Position numbers and translations under genes: made by a program. Below are positions 53,640 to 64,000 of a stretch of DNA of 64,000 nt, in pieces. The DNA comes from Amorphophallus konjac (Eukaryota > Streptophyta > Magnoliopsida > Alismatales > Araceae): contig CM040118.1 of assembly GCA_022559845.1 (NCBI GenBank), positions 238,871,224 to 238,935,223 of the forward strand, in the 5' to 3' direction. Within the stretch, counting starts at the first letter, position 1; each line of letters begins with the position of its first letter. A model generated the notes under the pieces. That model was not told the origin of the DNA and did not search any database. It was given only the letters and a program-made list of their open reading frames with translations.

Positions 53640-56600
53640 TGATGGGAATCGACGCCGAGCATGTACCTTTTCTTTTGCATTTATGACCTTTTAGTTTGTG
53701 TTCATATCCTTGGGAAAGTATATGCGTAATTGTACGGCTTTATAAGCCAATGCATTATTCCCACGGATTGTGTGGGTTTCTACGTAATAAGTCAGTAGGA
53801 CCAGCAAGGGGGCCCTCAGCCCTTTCCCATTGGTCCATGTCATCCATGTGGGGCTGGTCAACCATCCTAGGTGGCCATCTAGAAGGTTGGAATGTCAATT
53901 GACCACATGGTAGACAAGTGGTTAAATATTTTCCATGGTAGGCTACCTACCATTCCACCCTTTCATTCAACCCTTTCATATAGTCAATAGGCCGCCCCCC
54001 CCCCTTATTATTTTATTGTTTTTGTGTGTGTTATTCACACTTCATCCCAGCCCTCCATTCCCCATCCCTAGATCCAAGGGTCTACATGTGATTAGATACA
54101 TAGCATATAAAATGTTGTATTTTCCATTTGTTGGCATTAATGAAGAGAAAATTGTTGGAAAATCAAGAGTGCTTCTTGTGCCCCTCCCCTCTCCCCTGGT
54201 GTTCATCTCCTCCAACCCCCAATTCTAGAGTGGTTTCATCTCTATCCCCTCCCCTCAATCTCTGGTTGTGATCTGTGCCGCCGCCGCGGCCGCCGCCGTT
54301 CGTGCCGCCATCGGACCGCCATCGAGCCACCGTCGAAGTTCTGTCTTCAGCCAACAGCAGCCCCTTCCACGAAATTCTGTAGTCTGCCCCGAGCTCTTCT
54401 TGATCTGAAAATTTTATGGTGTGTTCCTATCTTCAATCCCCACCACCGCAAAAAAAAATCCCGTCCAAATTCCATCATTTACTATTTTTCAAATTTCGTG
54501 TGTCTCTATTTCCCAATTCTATCCAATTTTAGATCTATGTGACAACACCCTTGTAATCCCCCCCTCCGACCATCTTGTTGATTTTTCCAAACCCCCCAAT
54601 TTTACTGGGAGTTCTGTCCACCGTCCCCTCACTTCATGAATTTTCCTGATTTTTGATCAGGCATCCATCAATTTTTTAAAATTCGTTATCAGAGCCATGT
54701 ACAGTGCTGTCAGCTAGTTTCCAGATCCGACTCACTGCTAGTATACAAATCATAACAATTCGTAGCCACCTCCAAACCAATCACAAAAAATATTGCCATC
54801 TTCATTGTTCAATTTCCTACAACTTTGATGAAGAACACAACTTCTGAATCGGAGGTCTACATATCAGTCAACGCCAGTTCTCAGACAAGTTCCCTGTTGA
54901 TCTGAGAATTCGAGCACTATACAACAGTAGCTATCAAAATTCGCCAACAAGAAGTACATAGCTGTTTATTTTTCTGTAATCCCATAGGGTTGAAGCCCTT
55001 CGAAGCATCTTTCTAACGGCGCCAGTTTCGTGTCGATCCGACATCGGGGCTGATCGCAACGTCCGTTCTTGCCGGAGCGCGCGCCTGAAAAGAGAACCGA
55101 CAGATCCGTGACCGGGTGTAGCAACCCTGATAAATTTAAAAGGAATAAATAAATCAAAATAGATTAAAAGATTTAATAAATAAACGAAAGAGCTTGGAAT
55201 AAAAATAATTAAAACCCTGATGGAAATAACGCCTCAGATAAAGGCGCTACTTTACAAGAAAACGCCCTTACCTAAGGCGTGTTTTGAGAAAGGATGCCCA
55301 CACGTCAAGGCGTCAAATTTAAAACGACCAAAATAAATAAAAAGGGTAAGATAGCGTAACGTCCTTTGCATGGACGTGTTTCAACAAGTAACGATGCTTG
55401 GCAAGGCGTCAATTTAAATTCGACGCCCTGACCTAGGTCGCTAATTCAGTTTGAGTTTCGTTCGACCCAGGAGTCTATCCAGGGTAAGGTGATAACTATG
55501 AGAAAGAGTTCGAATGTAGTAATAACTCTAATATGGAAGTATTACTTCCAATCGAACACTAACCTTGTTAGGATTTCTAATATCTTATAAATAACCTTTT
55601 GCTTAAACCGAGAACGCTATTTGGCGTTCGGAGTTTTCAAAGGTATGCGAAGAACAGCAGGTTCTTCTTCTTCCTTCTTCCTTATATTGTGTTCGATCAT
55701 CGCATGATGAACTAATGATTCTTCATATTCTTCTCTTCTTACAGGTTAAGAAGATTCACGTGTGAAGAACAAAAGGGTAAGTTCTTCTTTCTTCCACCTT
55801 CAGTCAAGTATTATGAAGATAATACTAATGATCGTATATATATGTTCTCTGTAGGAAAGTCATCTTAACCTACTAAAGAACGTGGGTTCTTCTTCTACAT
55901 CCTCTTACTACCCCTTGCTGCTATTAAGATCGAAAGCTTCAAAAGACTCTGTTTATAAACAGAGTATCATTTTTCCCAGAACCTGCATCCGTTCATCTCC
56001 AGATCAACTATTAAGGTAGGATTTTCTCATGGAACGTAGCCCAAACTACCATATAACTATAGATAATTATCATCGGTAGTTCATGCATATAGTTTTCATG
56101 CGTTCTGGTTATTTTCTACAGAATTTTTGAAAGAAACGACCCTAACAAGGGCGTTAATTTAAAAGACACGACCATGCCCAGGTCGTCAATTCCAGATTTG
56201 ACGTCCTGCACATGGACGTTAATTCTTGTTAATTAATAAATAGCATGTTTAAAAAGTAATTATCATTACAAACATGATTCTAAATTAATGCATGGTCAAT
56301 TTCTTGTAATCCTGCTATTTTTCTGGTCCTGACTATATACCATGTTCCTGAAATATTCATTAACTCGAAAATTGTAAAATTGTGAATTCACGACCTTGAC
56401 CAGGTCGTCTCTTGTTTAACTAACGCCCCAGACTAGGGCGCCTTTTTCCTGGTAACGCCCCTACCCAAGGCGCGTTTTCAACAAAATTATAGATTTTTAA
56501 TATCATGTAAAATAGCAATATTGGAAAGGACGACCTCTTTATATGTCGTCAAATTTAATATAAACGCCCCTGATTAAGGCGTTAATTTTACGAAAAATGA

Positions 56601-58742
56601 CTTTACCAGAGTCGCTACTTTCTGCATTACTGATTTTTCCCGGTTGCTGTTATCCGAGGGTTTCACTATATGTATGTATATATATATGTAGGCACTATTA
56701 CTCCACTCCGTGAGTATAGTCCCACGTTTCATGATGTTTTATCGATCACCCTCAACTCTCATTGACATACAAGCTCTCCATTGGACATTCCGTTCCTTTA
56801 GACTAGCGAGTTAGTCATAGAGACCTCCGTAAGACTCCTCGTACCTTGGATTCCCTCAAGGTCGACTGAGCTGGTTGTACCCTAAAAACCCATTACACTA
56901 TTGAATGCCATGTCACTCTAAAGAAACATGGTATACCGGCCCTTATGATATGCAAAGAGTATATCATGAGAATTCTTAATGGGATGATGATATCATGCCA
57001 TTTGTTGATGTTCTTGTGGACCTCAATTCTATAATAAGAATGAGGGTATCTTTCCTTTGATGTACTGTTCATATGGACCTCAATTCTATATAAAGAATGT
57101 CCATACTTGTTTGTCCTGGTACCCGAGTTAAGGGAACCTAATTCCACCTAGTTTCATCATTCATCGTGATTGTACCGTTGTTATCGCCTATCTATGTCCA
57201 ATGTCGTATTTTTGGACTCCATTCTTTCAAAGTTATCCTACGTGTCTACAAGCTTAAATTGTTGAAATTCTCTATTGGCTATATATATATATATACAAGA
57301 GTGGATGTCAAATATACATGATAAATGCCTGCGCATATAGGGCCTGATCTGGTCCTGGGAGGAGCACCCGAAAGTACTTGTGCCCATAGGAGTTGAATGA
57401 TAAGGTATCTGGCATTATATCGAGTGCATGACTAGCTTGATTGGACATTCCACACCAATCTTGTACTTGACTCGTACTTGACTTGACATGACTTGCGTGA
57501 CCCGAAAAAGGGTAATTACACGCTTGCTTGATACATGATAGCCAAAGTTCTTGACATGACTTGCTAAAAAGTACTTGCTTGAATATCCTGTCATCTTTTT
57601 CTTGAAAACTCGTGACTAGTTCTTCTTGCTGTCTTGCTTGATAAATTCTCTATCTTGTCATTTTATGCGAGCATACATAGCTATAGTGCATTCATGAAAG
57701 ATGTAACTACTTAAACCCTTGCTAGTTCCTGAGATATAATTTCCTACTGAGCGTTCGCTCACTCCGTATTTGTCCCTTACTTTTCAGGTAATTCCGACGA
57801 CGAGGGAAGTCAATCGGATGGGAATGGTCAAGAGTGAAAGAGCTAGAGCTTTTCCAAGTGTCATCTAGTCTTTTTCCTATTTTCTTGAGTCAACTATGTA
57901 CTTTTCCTTTTTAATTGAATAGAGTATTGGATTTGTAATAGTCTATCCATTACGAAATAAAGGATTGGGTTATCTTTCTATTTTGCGCATCTCTGTTTTG
58001 GTGTCGAATACACTACTACTCTGATTGATATGATTGATATAAACTCGTCGCGCATATCCGAGTATCTTCCGCGCTCGGGGCGTGACACCGGTTATTCCGA
58101 CTGGTGCCCATCGGAGCTGCCCGGCCTCCAGCCGGTGAACCAGCGTGCCGCCATCCTGGGGAGCGCTTCCCCAAGTGTCCCCACTACAGCGGTGCCACCG
58201 AGTCCCGCACGCCCCTCCGGATAGCATGTGGGCCCCACGGTCGCGAGTACGGGTGCTGTCGAAACTACGCGTGGAGCCGCCCGTCAACTCGGAATCGGTC
58301 CTCCCGGGCCCATTTGTGTAGCCCTTTACCTCCCTGCGTGGAGTGGGCAGTGATTTCTTGCTGTAACATTTGTGTGTTAACCGTCCCGGGAGTACAAGTT
58401 CGGCCGAGTCCGTCTTCCCCACGCCGAGAGCGTGGAGGTATCGTATTCGCTCTTACACTCGGCATTTCGCTTATTTCCTTATATGCTTTATATGCCGCAG
58501 CTAGAGAGCATGTGTAGGGCCGTTAGCTCGTAATATTCATATCACCGCTGCTGCGAGGGAGAGCGAAGCTGTCCCGTGACCCGATCCGGGCACGAAAGTG
58601 CGAATTGACCACCCTAGCTCTTGCCGGCTTCTCAACCGTGCACGTCCGACGCTTCCCTCGTTAAGGGACAACCATGAGCTCACCTAGAGTCCGAGTACTG
58701 CATTCCTCATTTGAGTCGTGTCCGTGGTCTCGTCCCGCATCA
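53640..58742 (+). repeat. Solo LTR related to the 4089-14041 chromovirus LTR, carrying a nested solo LTR
   Basis: Starts TGATGGGAATC (53640), ends GTCCCGCATCA (58742), and is flanked by a perfect GTACC duplication (53635-53639, 58743-58747). Removing the nested insert leaves about 2.1 kb that aligns, in reverse orientation, with 4089-6377. Shared blocks include CATCCCAGCCCTCCAT, the region around 55060-55116 and 58088-58130, and the segment with GTGGAGTGGGCAG. No internal coding sequence accompanies it, so it is a solo LTR. Open frames such as 58104-58517 are shadows of LTR sequence. Confidence 0.87.
55117..58087 (+). repeat. Tekay-type solo LTR nested in the solo LTR
   Basis: 2971 bp, TGTAGCAACCCTG...CTCGGGGCGTGACA, flanked by CCGGG (55112-55116) and CCGGT (58088-58092). 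It has the same organisation as 14688-17541: palindrome clusters at about 55208-55443 and 56133-56610, TATAAATA at 55586-55593, a short TA-rich run near 56675, the GAGCGTTCGCTC element near 57746, and TTTTCAGGTAATT near 57780. Clearly older than the full Tekay element. Confidence 0.92.
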
Positions 58743-59025
58743 GTACCGTTGCATGATCTACATATTCATGTTAAATTGTTAACTACTTAAAGTTAGCTTG
58801 GAGCAAGAGATGTAAGATCTACTGAGTGTTCGCTCACCTAGTGTTTTCCCCATATTTTTCAAGTAATAATGATGATGAGAACAACCAAGATGGGCAAGGG
58901 CAAGAGTGAAGAGCGCTTCTGTAACTTTGACAAGCCTATAGTCTTATGTCAAGTTAATTAGTTAAGAGTCAATTGTAATTTTCTTTTATTAAGTCTATTA
59001 GCTGGAGTCGAGATTGTAATAAACT
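58743..59025 (+). repeat. Continuation of the outer Tekay-like LTR
   Basis: Resumes the LTR broken at 53639. ACTGAGTGTTCGCTCACCTAGTG and the following GATGATGAGAAC...GGGCAAGAGTGAA blocks match the last part of the Tekay LTR near 17205-17290. It is cut at 59025 by Tat#2; its end is outside the window. Positions 59021-59025 (AAACT) should be the Tat#2 target copy. Confidence 0.8.
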
Positions 59026-59761
59026 TGAAGAGGGGTTATCTCGCGCTGCTCCTGAGCGCGGGAGATGATGTCCACATACCCGTGAAATGTGAACTGCAAG
59101 AAGGGAAACAAGTCAGAGGTGCCCAGGGATAGAACCCCGGGGAAGACCCTCCGATGTCTAAGTCAGCAAAATAGTAGAGCTCGGATGCAAAGGGAAGAGT
59201 TAGGAGGATGATGGGAGCGCGAGGTCCCTCTCCACCTAAAGGTGAAGTGGTTCCTGCTCAGGATTTTTTTGGTTCTTGCCTTGCTTACCTCCCGTAGTAG
59301 GGTTTTTCCAGTTTAAATAGTGGCCTATTTGTCTGACTGATCCCTGTAAGCGGAGGAGTCTCAGGGGGGGTTATGTCCTTCATGCGGGGCTCCTTATAGC
59401 ACGCGGACTCTTGGTTTCCCCTTTCCTCCTAAGCTTCTTATCATAAGGGACCCGCAATGGCCGTTATCATTAAGCTTCCATCAGTGAGTCCAAGCGATGG
59501 GCACTGGCCTAGGAGAGGTCTCCCGAGCGATGATTGCTTGGTCGGGATAGGGAATAAGAGGCTCTAGGGGAGCTTTCCCGATCGAACTGATGCTCGGACT
59601 TCCCAACCCGAAGGCCGCCTAGGAAGCGCTTGTACCGAGTGAGTTTTTGGGCTTTATATTAAGTGGGCCCGGGGGCTACCACTTCGAGGAGTTGGGCCTC
59701 GTTCGGTCCGATTGGACCTCTTTTGGCCTCTCCGTACGGGCGACGAGATTTCCCCTCTCCA
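59026..59761 (-). repeat. 3' LTR of Tat#2
   Basis: 736 bp, TGAAGAGGGG...CCCCTCTCCA on the plus strand, with the same ends as 25887-26632. On the minus strand a TATA-like TATTTAAAC lies at 59311-59319. Confidence 0.87.
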
Positions 59762-59775
59762 CTTCTCCCCCTCCT
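59762..59775 (-). other. Polypurine tract of Tat#2
   Basis: On the minus strand AGGAGGGGGAGAAG directly precedes the LTR start TGGAGAGGGG, which confirms the minus orientation and the LTR boundary. Confidence 0.9.
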
Positions 59776-60192
59776 ACTCCCGAGCCAAAATTAGGCTCGG
59801 ACGAGTAGCGTTTGGGCTGGACGTTTTGTGGCACTGGTTGGGTATAGATCTCTCTTTTTGATAGGGGCCACTTGACGCGGCTCACCTTGAAAATATGCCC
59901 GTTATGATGAATAAAAGAAGGCCCCTCCCGGGGAGATCGGATCGCCGTGCTGCCTCCAGTTTAAGCATTGCGCGTTTTGCGTCCTTTTATCTCTGGGGTT
60001 TAGGGTTTTGCCTCTCTTTATATTTATCCGGGGCTCCTGCATTGCTGAGAGCAGCTCGGAAGAGTGGAGAATCGTTGAGGCCATCGGAGCTAAGAGAGCA
60101 TTCCTGAGGTGGCAATTCATCAACTTCCTTCTCCTCCGGAGCCCTCTGATTCAGAACTTTCTCCTTCTTCTCCCAACTCTTCTGCCTGTTCC

Positions 60193-60861
60193 ATGGCGGA
60201 CCAAAATCCAGGGGTCGAGAGCTGAGAGGGAGAACGGGCCTAGGGGACTTTTTTGGTGCCACCAGAACCTCCTCGCAGTGAGCTGGGTGAGGCAGATGTG
60301 AAGCGGCTGGAGAATCGGTATGGGCTGCCATGGCTATTCAAGTTCCTCGCATGTGAATCTCATGAATCCAGTCTGGTCGCTCGTTCTGGCCTCTTCTGTT
60401 CTTTCCTCCTGGCCTGGAAGTGTGGCTTTCGGCTGCCCCTCCATCCCTTTGTTACCGAGTTGCTTCGGTTCTATCGGCTGGCTCCTGTCCAGTTGGTCTC
60501 CAACTCTTACACCCTCATCTTCTCCTTCATTTTCCTCTGTGGCCAGAGAGGGGTGCGCACCTTGCTAGATCTCTTCCACTATTTTTTTGAGTTGAAGGAT
60601 AATCCTTTTGCTGGGAAGGGCTTCTTCTTCATTCAGGCGAGGCGGGGGAGGAGTTGTGTGTATCTTTCTATGAAGGATTCTTCTCACAAGGGGTGGAAGA
60701 CCCAATATTTTTGGTTGGGTCCATCGGCAGTCAGCGTAGTCTGGGATTTCCCGACGGTGCCCAACTTTCACCCAAACATCCCCCCCGAAGCAAATAGAGG
60801 TTTCTACGGAGGTGGAGAGGGATGCTGCCGTCCATTAGCGGGACCGCCTGGGGACTGTTGA
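60193..60861 (+). pseudogene. Antisense ORF of Tat#2, N-terminal domain (putative gypsy-type transposon domain)
   Basis: Encoded on the strand opposite to gag-pol, between pol and the 3' LTR. ATG 60193 is followed by ten codons, then TGA (60223) and TAG (60241); the same frame is then open to 60861. The core (YGLPWLFKF, FRLPLHPFVTELLRFYRLAP, GVRTLLDLFHYFFELK, KGWKTQYFW) matches the plant family annotated as putative gypsy-type transposon domain (Pfam PF04195, from memory). Its function is unknown. A TATA-like TTTATATTTATC near 60017 could serve it. Antisense ORFs at this place are known in some Tat-group elements. Broken here by two early stops and a frameshift near 60850. Confidence 0.7.
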
Positions 60862-60862
60862 G

Positions 60863-62544
60863 TTGATGACTCTTTCTAACATTGAGGAGTATCTTTCTCG
60901 ACTGTTGTTGCTGACGGGTAAGGTTCTATGGAACTTGTCCTCTTTCAAGCGTGTGCTTTTTTCTTCTCAATTTGCTCTTCTTCGCGTAGATCTGCGGCTA
61001 GCGGCTGAGAAGGAGGAGGAGGAGGAGGAGGCACCGACGGTCGAGCTGGAGGTCATCAATGTGGATGATACACCGGTTCCGAGCGATCTCCCAGCTTCGG
61101 AGGGCTCATCCCGCGCCCGGGAAAAGGGCAAGGGGGTTGCCCGGGATAATGCTTCTGAACACCAGGGGGTCAAGCAGAAGGATCCCGTGGTGAAGTTGTT
61201 GCGGTCTTCGATGCAGGCTCAGTATGTTGAGAAGAAATGGGCGAGGAAGGCAGAGACCATCTGCCCGGTTGATGAGGTTCCCCTATTGCCTCCTCCTTCT
61301 GCGGTGCAAGATGGGGCAAATGATGAAGGGATCACAGTTGATGCTAGGGCGCTGAGCAAAGCAGAGGGGCCACCGGATGAGGGAGCCCGGCCCAACCGGT
61401 GGAGGCTGGAGGGTCGCAAGGTGTAGCAACTCGATCGTAGCCGACCGAGGCTGGAAAGGTGCATGGTGGGGCCGCTCATCTCGAGTCAGTCAGTGGGGCT
61501 GTCGAGGCAGGATTGCTCGGGAAGGGTGCCCCAGTCCAGGCCACTCCGGAGAGGGCTCCCTTTCCCTCGACCCATGCTTTTAGTGTCCGGGCCTCCCTGT
61601 ATCAGAGGTGCCACTCTGTAGCTTCACGGGTCGTATGAGCGAAACTTCAGAGGAGCCCCCCCTCCAAGATTTTCGAGCAACTTATGGAAGGCAGCCTAAT
61701 CTTGGCCCAGCTCGAGGCTGAGGCAGTAGGCACGTATGCTCGGGTGGAGTCGGAGCGGGAGGCTCTCTCATGGGCCCGTGGTGCGCTTGATCGGAAGGTC
61801 GAGCGTGTGACCCTTGATCTTGGTGACCTCCATCGGGAGGTGTCCCCGCTTCGGGCTCAGGTGCAGTCGAGCCAAATGGAGGCTCGGTCGTTGACGGAGC
61901 AGCTGGCCTAGGCTTGTCATATGGTCGACCGGAAGAATGAGCTCCTAGAGGCGGAGCATATGATTCAGGTCAAGCGCGGCGAGCAGTGGAAGGCTGAGCA
62001 GGAGACGCTCGAGGGTCGAGTCCGGGGAGGCAAGGATGCATTGACCAAGGCTGAGAGAAGGCTATCCGAGTCAGAGCAGAGGATAGCTGAGCTCGAGGGG
62101 CAGGCGGAGTCGACCGGGTCGGAGGTGCTCGAGTGACATAAGTGCTCAGAAGCCTACCACGCGGCTCTTCTCCAGGTTGCCTTCCCTTATTATGAATCGA
62201 GCTTTCGCCGGGGCTTCGGAAGGGCATCACTCAGGGCTACGATCGGGCCGTCATAGAGGCAGAGGCCCAGGCGTCTAAGCTCATTTTTTCTTTCTGGGCA
62301 ACACTATGACTCAGACTGGGGTTCGACCGACTCTTCCCATTATACATTGAGCAAAGAGGAGGGTTGGGAGTCTTTGTCCAAGCGATTGCCAACTCCAGCA
62401 TCTTCCGAAGAGCACAGGACCGAGAAAGTTCCCACACAGGTGGGGTCAGTGCCTAGGTCAGCCATTGCCAAGAATACTGGGGGCAGGTCATCTGCTGCTG
62501 AGGAATCCTCGCCTGCCAAGCCTGAAGATGGGCCTGAGGCCTGA
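60863..62544 (+). pseudogene. Antisense ORF of Tat#2, linker and coiled-coil C-terminus
   Basis: After the frame change near 60860, 60863-61426 encodes a short hydrophobic block (YLSRLLLLTGKVLWNLSSF), an acidic Glu run and a Ser/Lys linker. From 61684 another frame gives a long coiled coil (EAEAVGTYARVESEREAL, DRKVERVTLDLGDLHREV, ERRLSESEQRIAELEG), broken by TAG near 61909 and TGA near 62134. It ends with a Ser/Pro/Glu-rich tail at 62542-62544. Domain plus coiled coil plus acidic tail is the usual layout of these proteins. Confidence 0.65.
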
Positions 62545-63628
62545 TGTAATAGCTCTTTCTCTCTTTTTTTCATTCTTTTCCCTTATGTAGCCTGGTAAGG
62601 CTTTTTTGGAAAATATAATAGCGGCAGTATTAAATGCGGAATTGACTATTTCTTTCCGCTTCTGTTGTGATTTAACTCTCAGATTTGTAGTGGTCGGAGA
62701 ATGCGCCGATTTTCTTTACAGATATCGCACGTGCCGATCCGTCAAATAACTGACAGGGCGCTGGCACCTTTCAATTTTTTCCATTCCACACTTAATGACT
62801 TGCCGCTTCGCGCGTCCCGCTGGGGGGATGTTGGGAAAAGAGGTAACCAACTCAGGGAAAGCCCCTTTTAGCGTGTTTTGTAAGGGGAGAGTCATTTAAG
62901 GTGATCAGCTCCCCCTTCAGCCTATAAAAGGTCTGAGGGGTGTCTCCTTTTTCTTTCATTGCTTAAGGCCATCCCTGGAGATTTCTCCTTCTTTCCCTTC
63001 CACGAGGCGTTGTCCTGTCGCTCTTGGCGGGCATGGAAGGTACTTCAGAAGATGATGATGCAGATGGTGGCAGGAGGGAAGCTCCTGCTATTTCAGTCTA
63101 GAAGAGGGTTCGTCAGTCGGGGGTCACTCTGGGAGAGGGTTCGTCATGCCGGAGCATGTAGCCCTCCTGTCCCTGACCTGTCGACATTGTCCCGAGAGGG
63201 AGGGGGATGAAAATCGTCAAGCTTCATTCTTTCACTACCCGGCCCCTTTTTCCACCGTCGACCCCATTGCTAAGAAGGGGAGCTCTCTCAAGCTTCCTCT
63301 CCATTTTGCTCGGGTCAACCTCTTCTATTTTTCCTTTTTTGATGTCCTTCCAATCCCTTTGGCATCTTTCCTCCGAGTTTTCTCAAACCAACGAGGCTGG
63401 CAATCCTTTGTCTGAGCCAGTTTTCGCACGAGGTAGAGTCAGTAGTTGGACGTAGGAGCGCCTATCGGGTCGGCCGAGCATTCTGCTCACGTTGTAGTGC
63501 CAGAGGGTGTAATTTGTGTACATGCATACTGTATTGGCTACGGCCTACTTGATGTACATCAACGTTTAATAAGAAGAGAAGACTGGCATTTATTCCATTT
63601 TGCTTACGTGTGTATGCTTGCCAAATGA
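62545..63628. other. Gap between antisense ORF and integrase of Tat#2
   Basis: About 1.1 kb without a supported gene. On the plus strand a TATA-like CCTATAAAAGG lies near 62921-62931. A 22-codon frame starts at ATG 63029 (MEGTSEDDDADGG). The stretch 63480-63628 resembles window positions 1-141, which lie downstream of integrase in Tat#1. Confidence 0.55.
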
Positions 63629-64000
63629 TCAAAAGTAGAACTTGCGAAGATTTGTCGCATTCCATGTCTGAGGGACGGGTGTCCCTTCCATGGTGGACAA
63701 TCGGTATGCTCCTTTCCTGAGCGTCTAGACCACTCAGTTGGGGCCTTCCCAAGTAGGGGCCAGCTTCCCCGCCACCTCTAGTGGTCGACATGCTTCGGCT
63801 TTTCTTAGGACGAAGTCTCCCGGTTGGAAGTGTCTGTCTCGGACTCTGGAGTTGTAGTATCGAGTGATGTGCCGTTGGTATTCCATTGCTCAGATCTTTG
63901 CAATCTCTCGGATCTCATCCGCTAAGTCGAGGTTCGCTCACAATTTCTGCTCGTTTACGTCGGGCTCGTAGTGGACGACTCGGAGAGAGGGGTTGCCGAC
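63629..64000 (-). pseudogene. Tat#2 integrase C-terminus (partial, broken)
   Basis: The minus strand ends with a TGA at 63629-63631 after LRKFYF. It contains RVRDRHFQPGDFVLRK, ACRPLE and a Trp-Glu-Gly-Pro block as in Tat#1, with in-frame TGA and TAG near 63725-63735. It continues beyond the window edge. Confidence 0.82.

Larger units (their letters stand above)
59026..64000 (-). mobile_element. Second Tat-lineage element (Tat#2), 5' part outside window
   Basis: Minus-strand Tat element seen from its 3' end: 3' LTR (59026-59761), polypurine tract, a plus-strand antisense ORF region (60193-62544), a further non-coding gap, and integrase C-terminus from 63629 to the window edge. Integrase and LTR resemble Tat#1 but are diverged. 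It inserted into the outer Tekay-like LTR. Confidence 0.85.

Noticed and set aside
58104..58517. 137-codon GC-rich plus-strand frame
   Set aside because: It aligns in reverse with the chromovirus LTR (4400-4800), so it is LTR sequence, not a gene.
59895..60107. Small plus-strand gene before the antisense ORF
   Set aside because: A short frame without a recognised domain; more likely the untranslated leader of the antisense ORF.

Overview
The window looks like flowering-plant nuclear DNA made almost entirely of nested LTR retrotransposons. I recognise no host gene, tRNA, rRNA or CRISPR array. Several families use a primer-binding site complementary to initiator tRNA-Met, and the lineages seen (Ty3 Tat, chromoviruses including Tekay/Del, Ty1 SIRE/Maximus) are plant lineages. 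Nearly all reading frames are broken by stops or shifts. The species cannot be named from this sequence.

Layout, left to right. (1) Positions 1-26637 hold a minus-strand Tat-lineage Ty3 element (Tat#1). Its gag is split by two later insertions: a minus-strand chromovirus at 4089-14041 (target duplication CTTAT) and a plus-strand Tekay/Del chromovirus at 14688-24985 (target duplication AAACT). (2) Tat#1 itself sits inside the 5' LTR of a plus-strand SIRE-type Ty1 element, visible at 26638-43121. The same 5' LTR is cut again by an unusual non-autonomous chromovirus derivative, 'element D', at 27129-34399 (target CCGTG/TCGTG). (3) Positions 43122-47350 look like the gag/leader and LTR of an unrecognised minus-strand element, into which SIRE inserted (weak call). 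(4) Positions 47350-50991 hold a diverged tandem repeat followed by two gag-like cassettes on the plus strand. (5) From 50992 a Tekay-like LTR begins. It is interrupted by a solo LTR of the 4089-14041 family type (53640-58742, target GTACC), which is itself interrupted by a Tekay solo LTR (55117-58087, target CCGGG/CCGGT). The outer LTR resumes at 58743-59025. (6) From 59026 a second minus-strand Tat element (Tat#2) begins inside that LTR. It shows its 3' LTR, a plus-strand (antisense) extra ORF, and the integrase C-terminus running off the window.

The relative insertion order follows from the nesting. The host element F (47350-50991) predates the 50992 LTR, which predates the solo LTR at 53640, which predates the Tekay solo LTR; Tat#2 also postdates the 50992 LTR. 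On the left, SIRE predates Tat#1 and element D, and Tat#1 predates its two chromovirus insertions.

Most worth a second look: element D, whose chimeric frame joins a protease-like tail, about 460 residues of unrecognised repeat-bearing sequence and an integrase C-terminus/chromodomain; and the arrays of short, diverse but arm-matched palindromes on both sides of the TATA box in all Tekay-type LTRs. Other points are the antisense ORF of Tat#2, a cluster of GGTCGACC palindromes upstream of the SIRE TATA box, and duplicated gag-like cassettes at 48491-50991. All family assignments come from motif recognition by eye; no database search was run.
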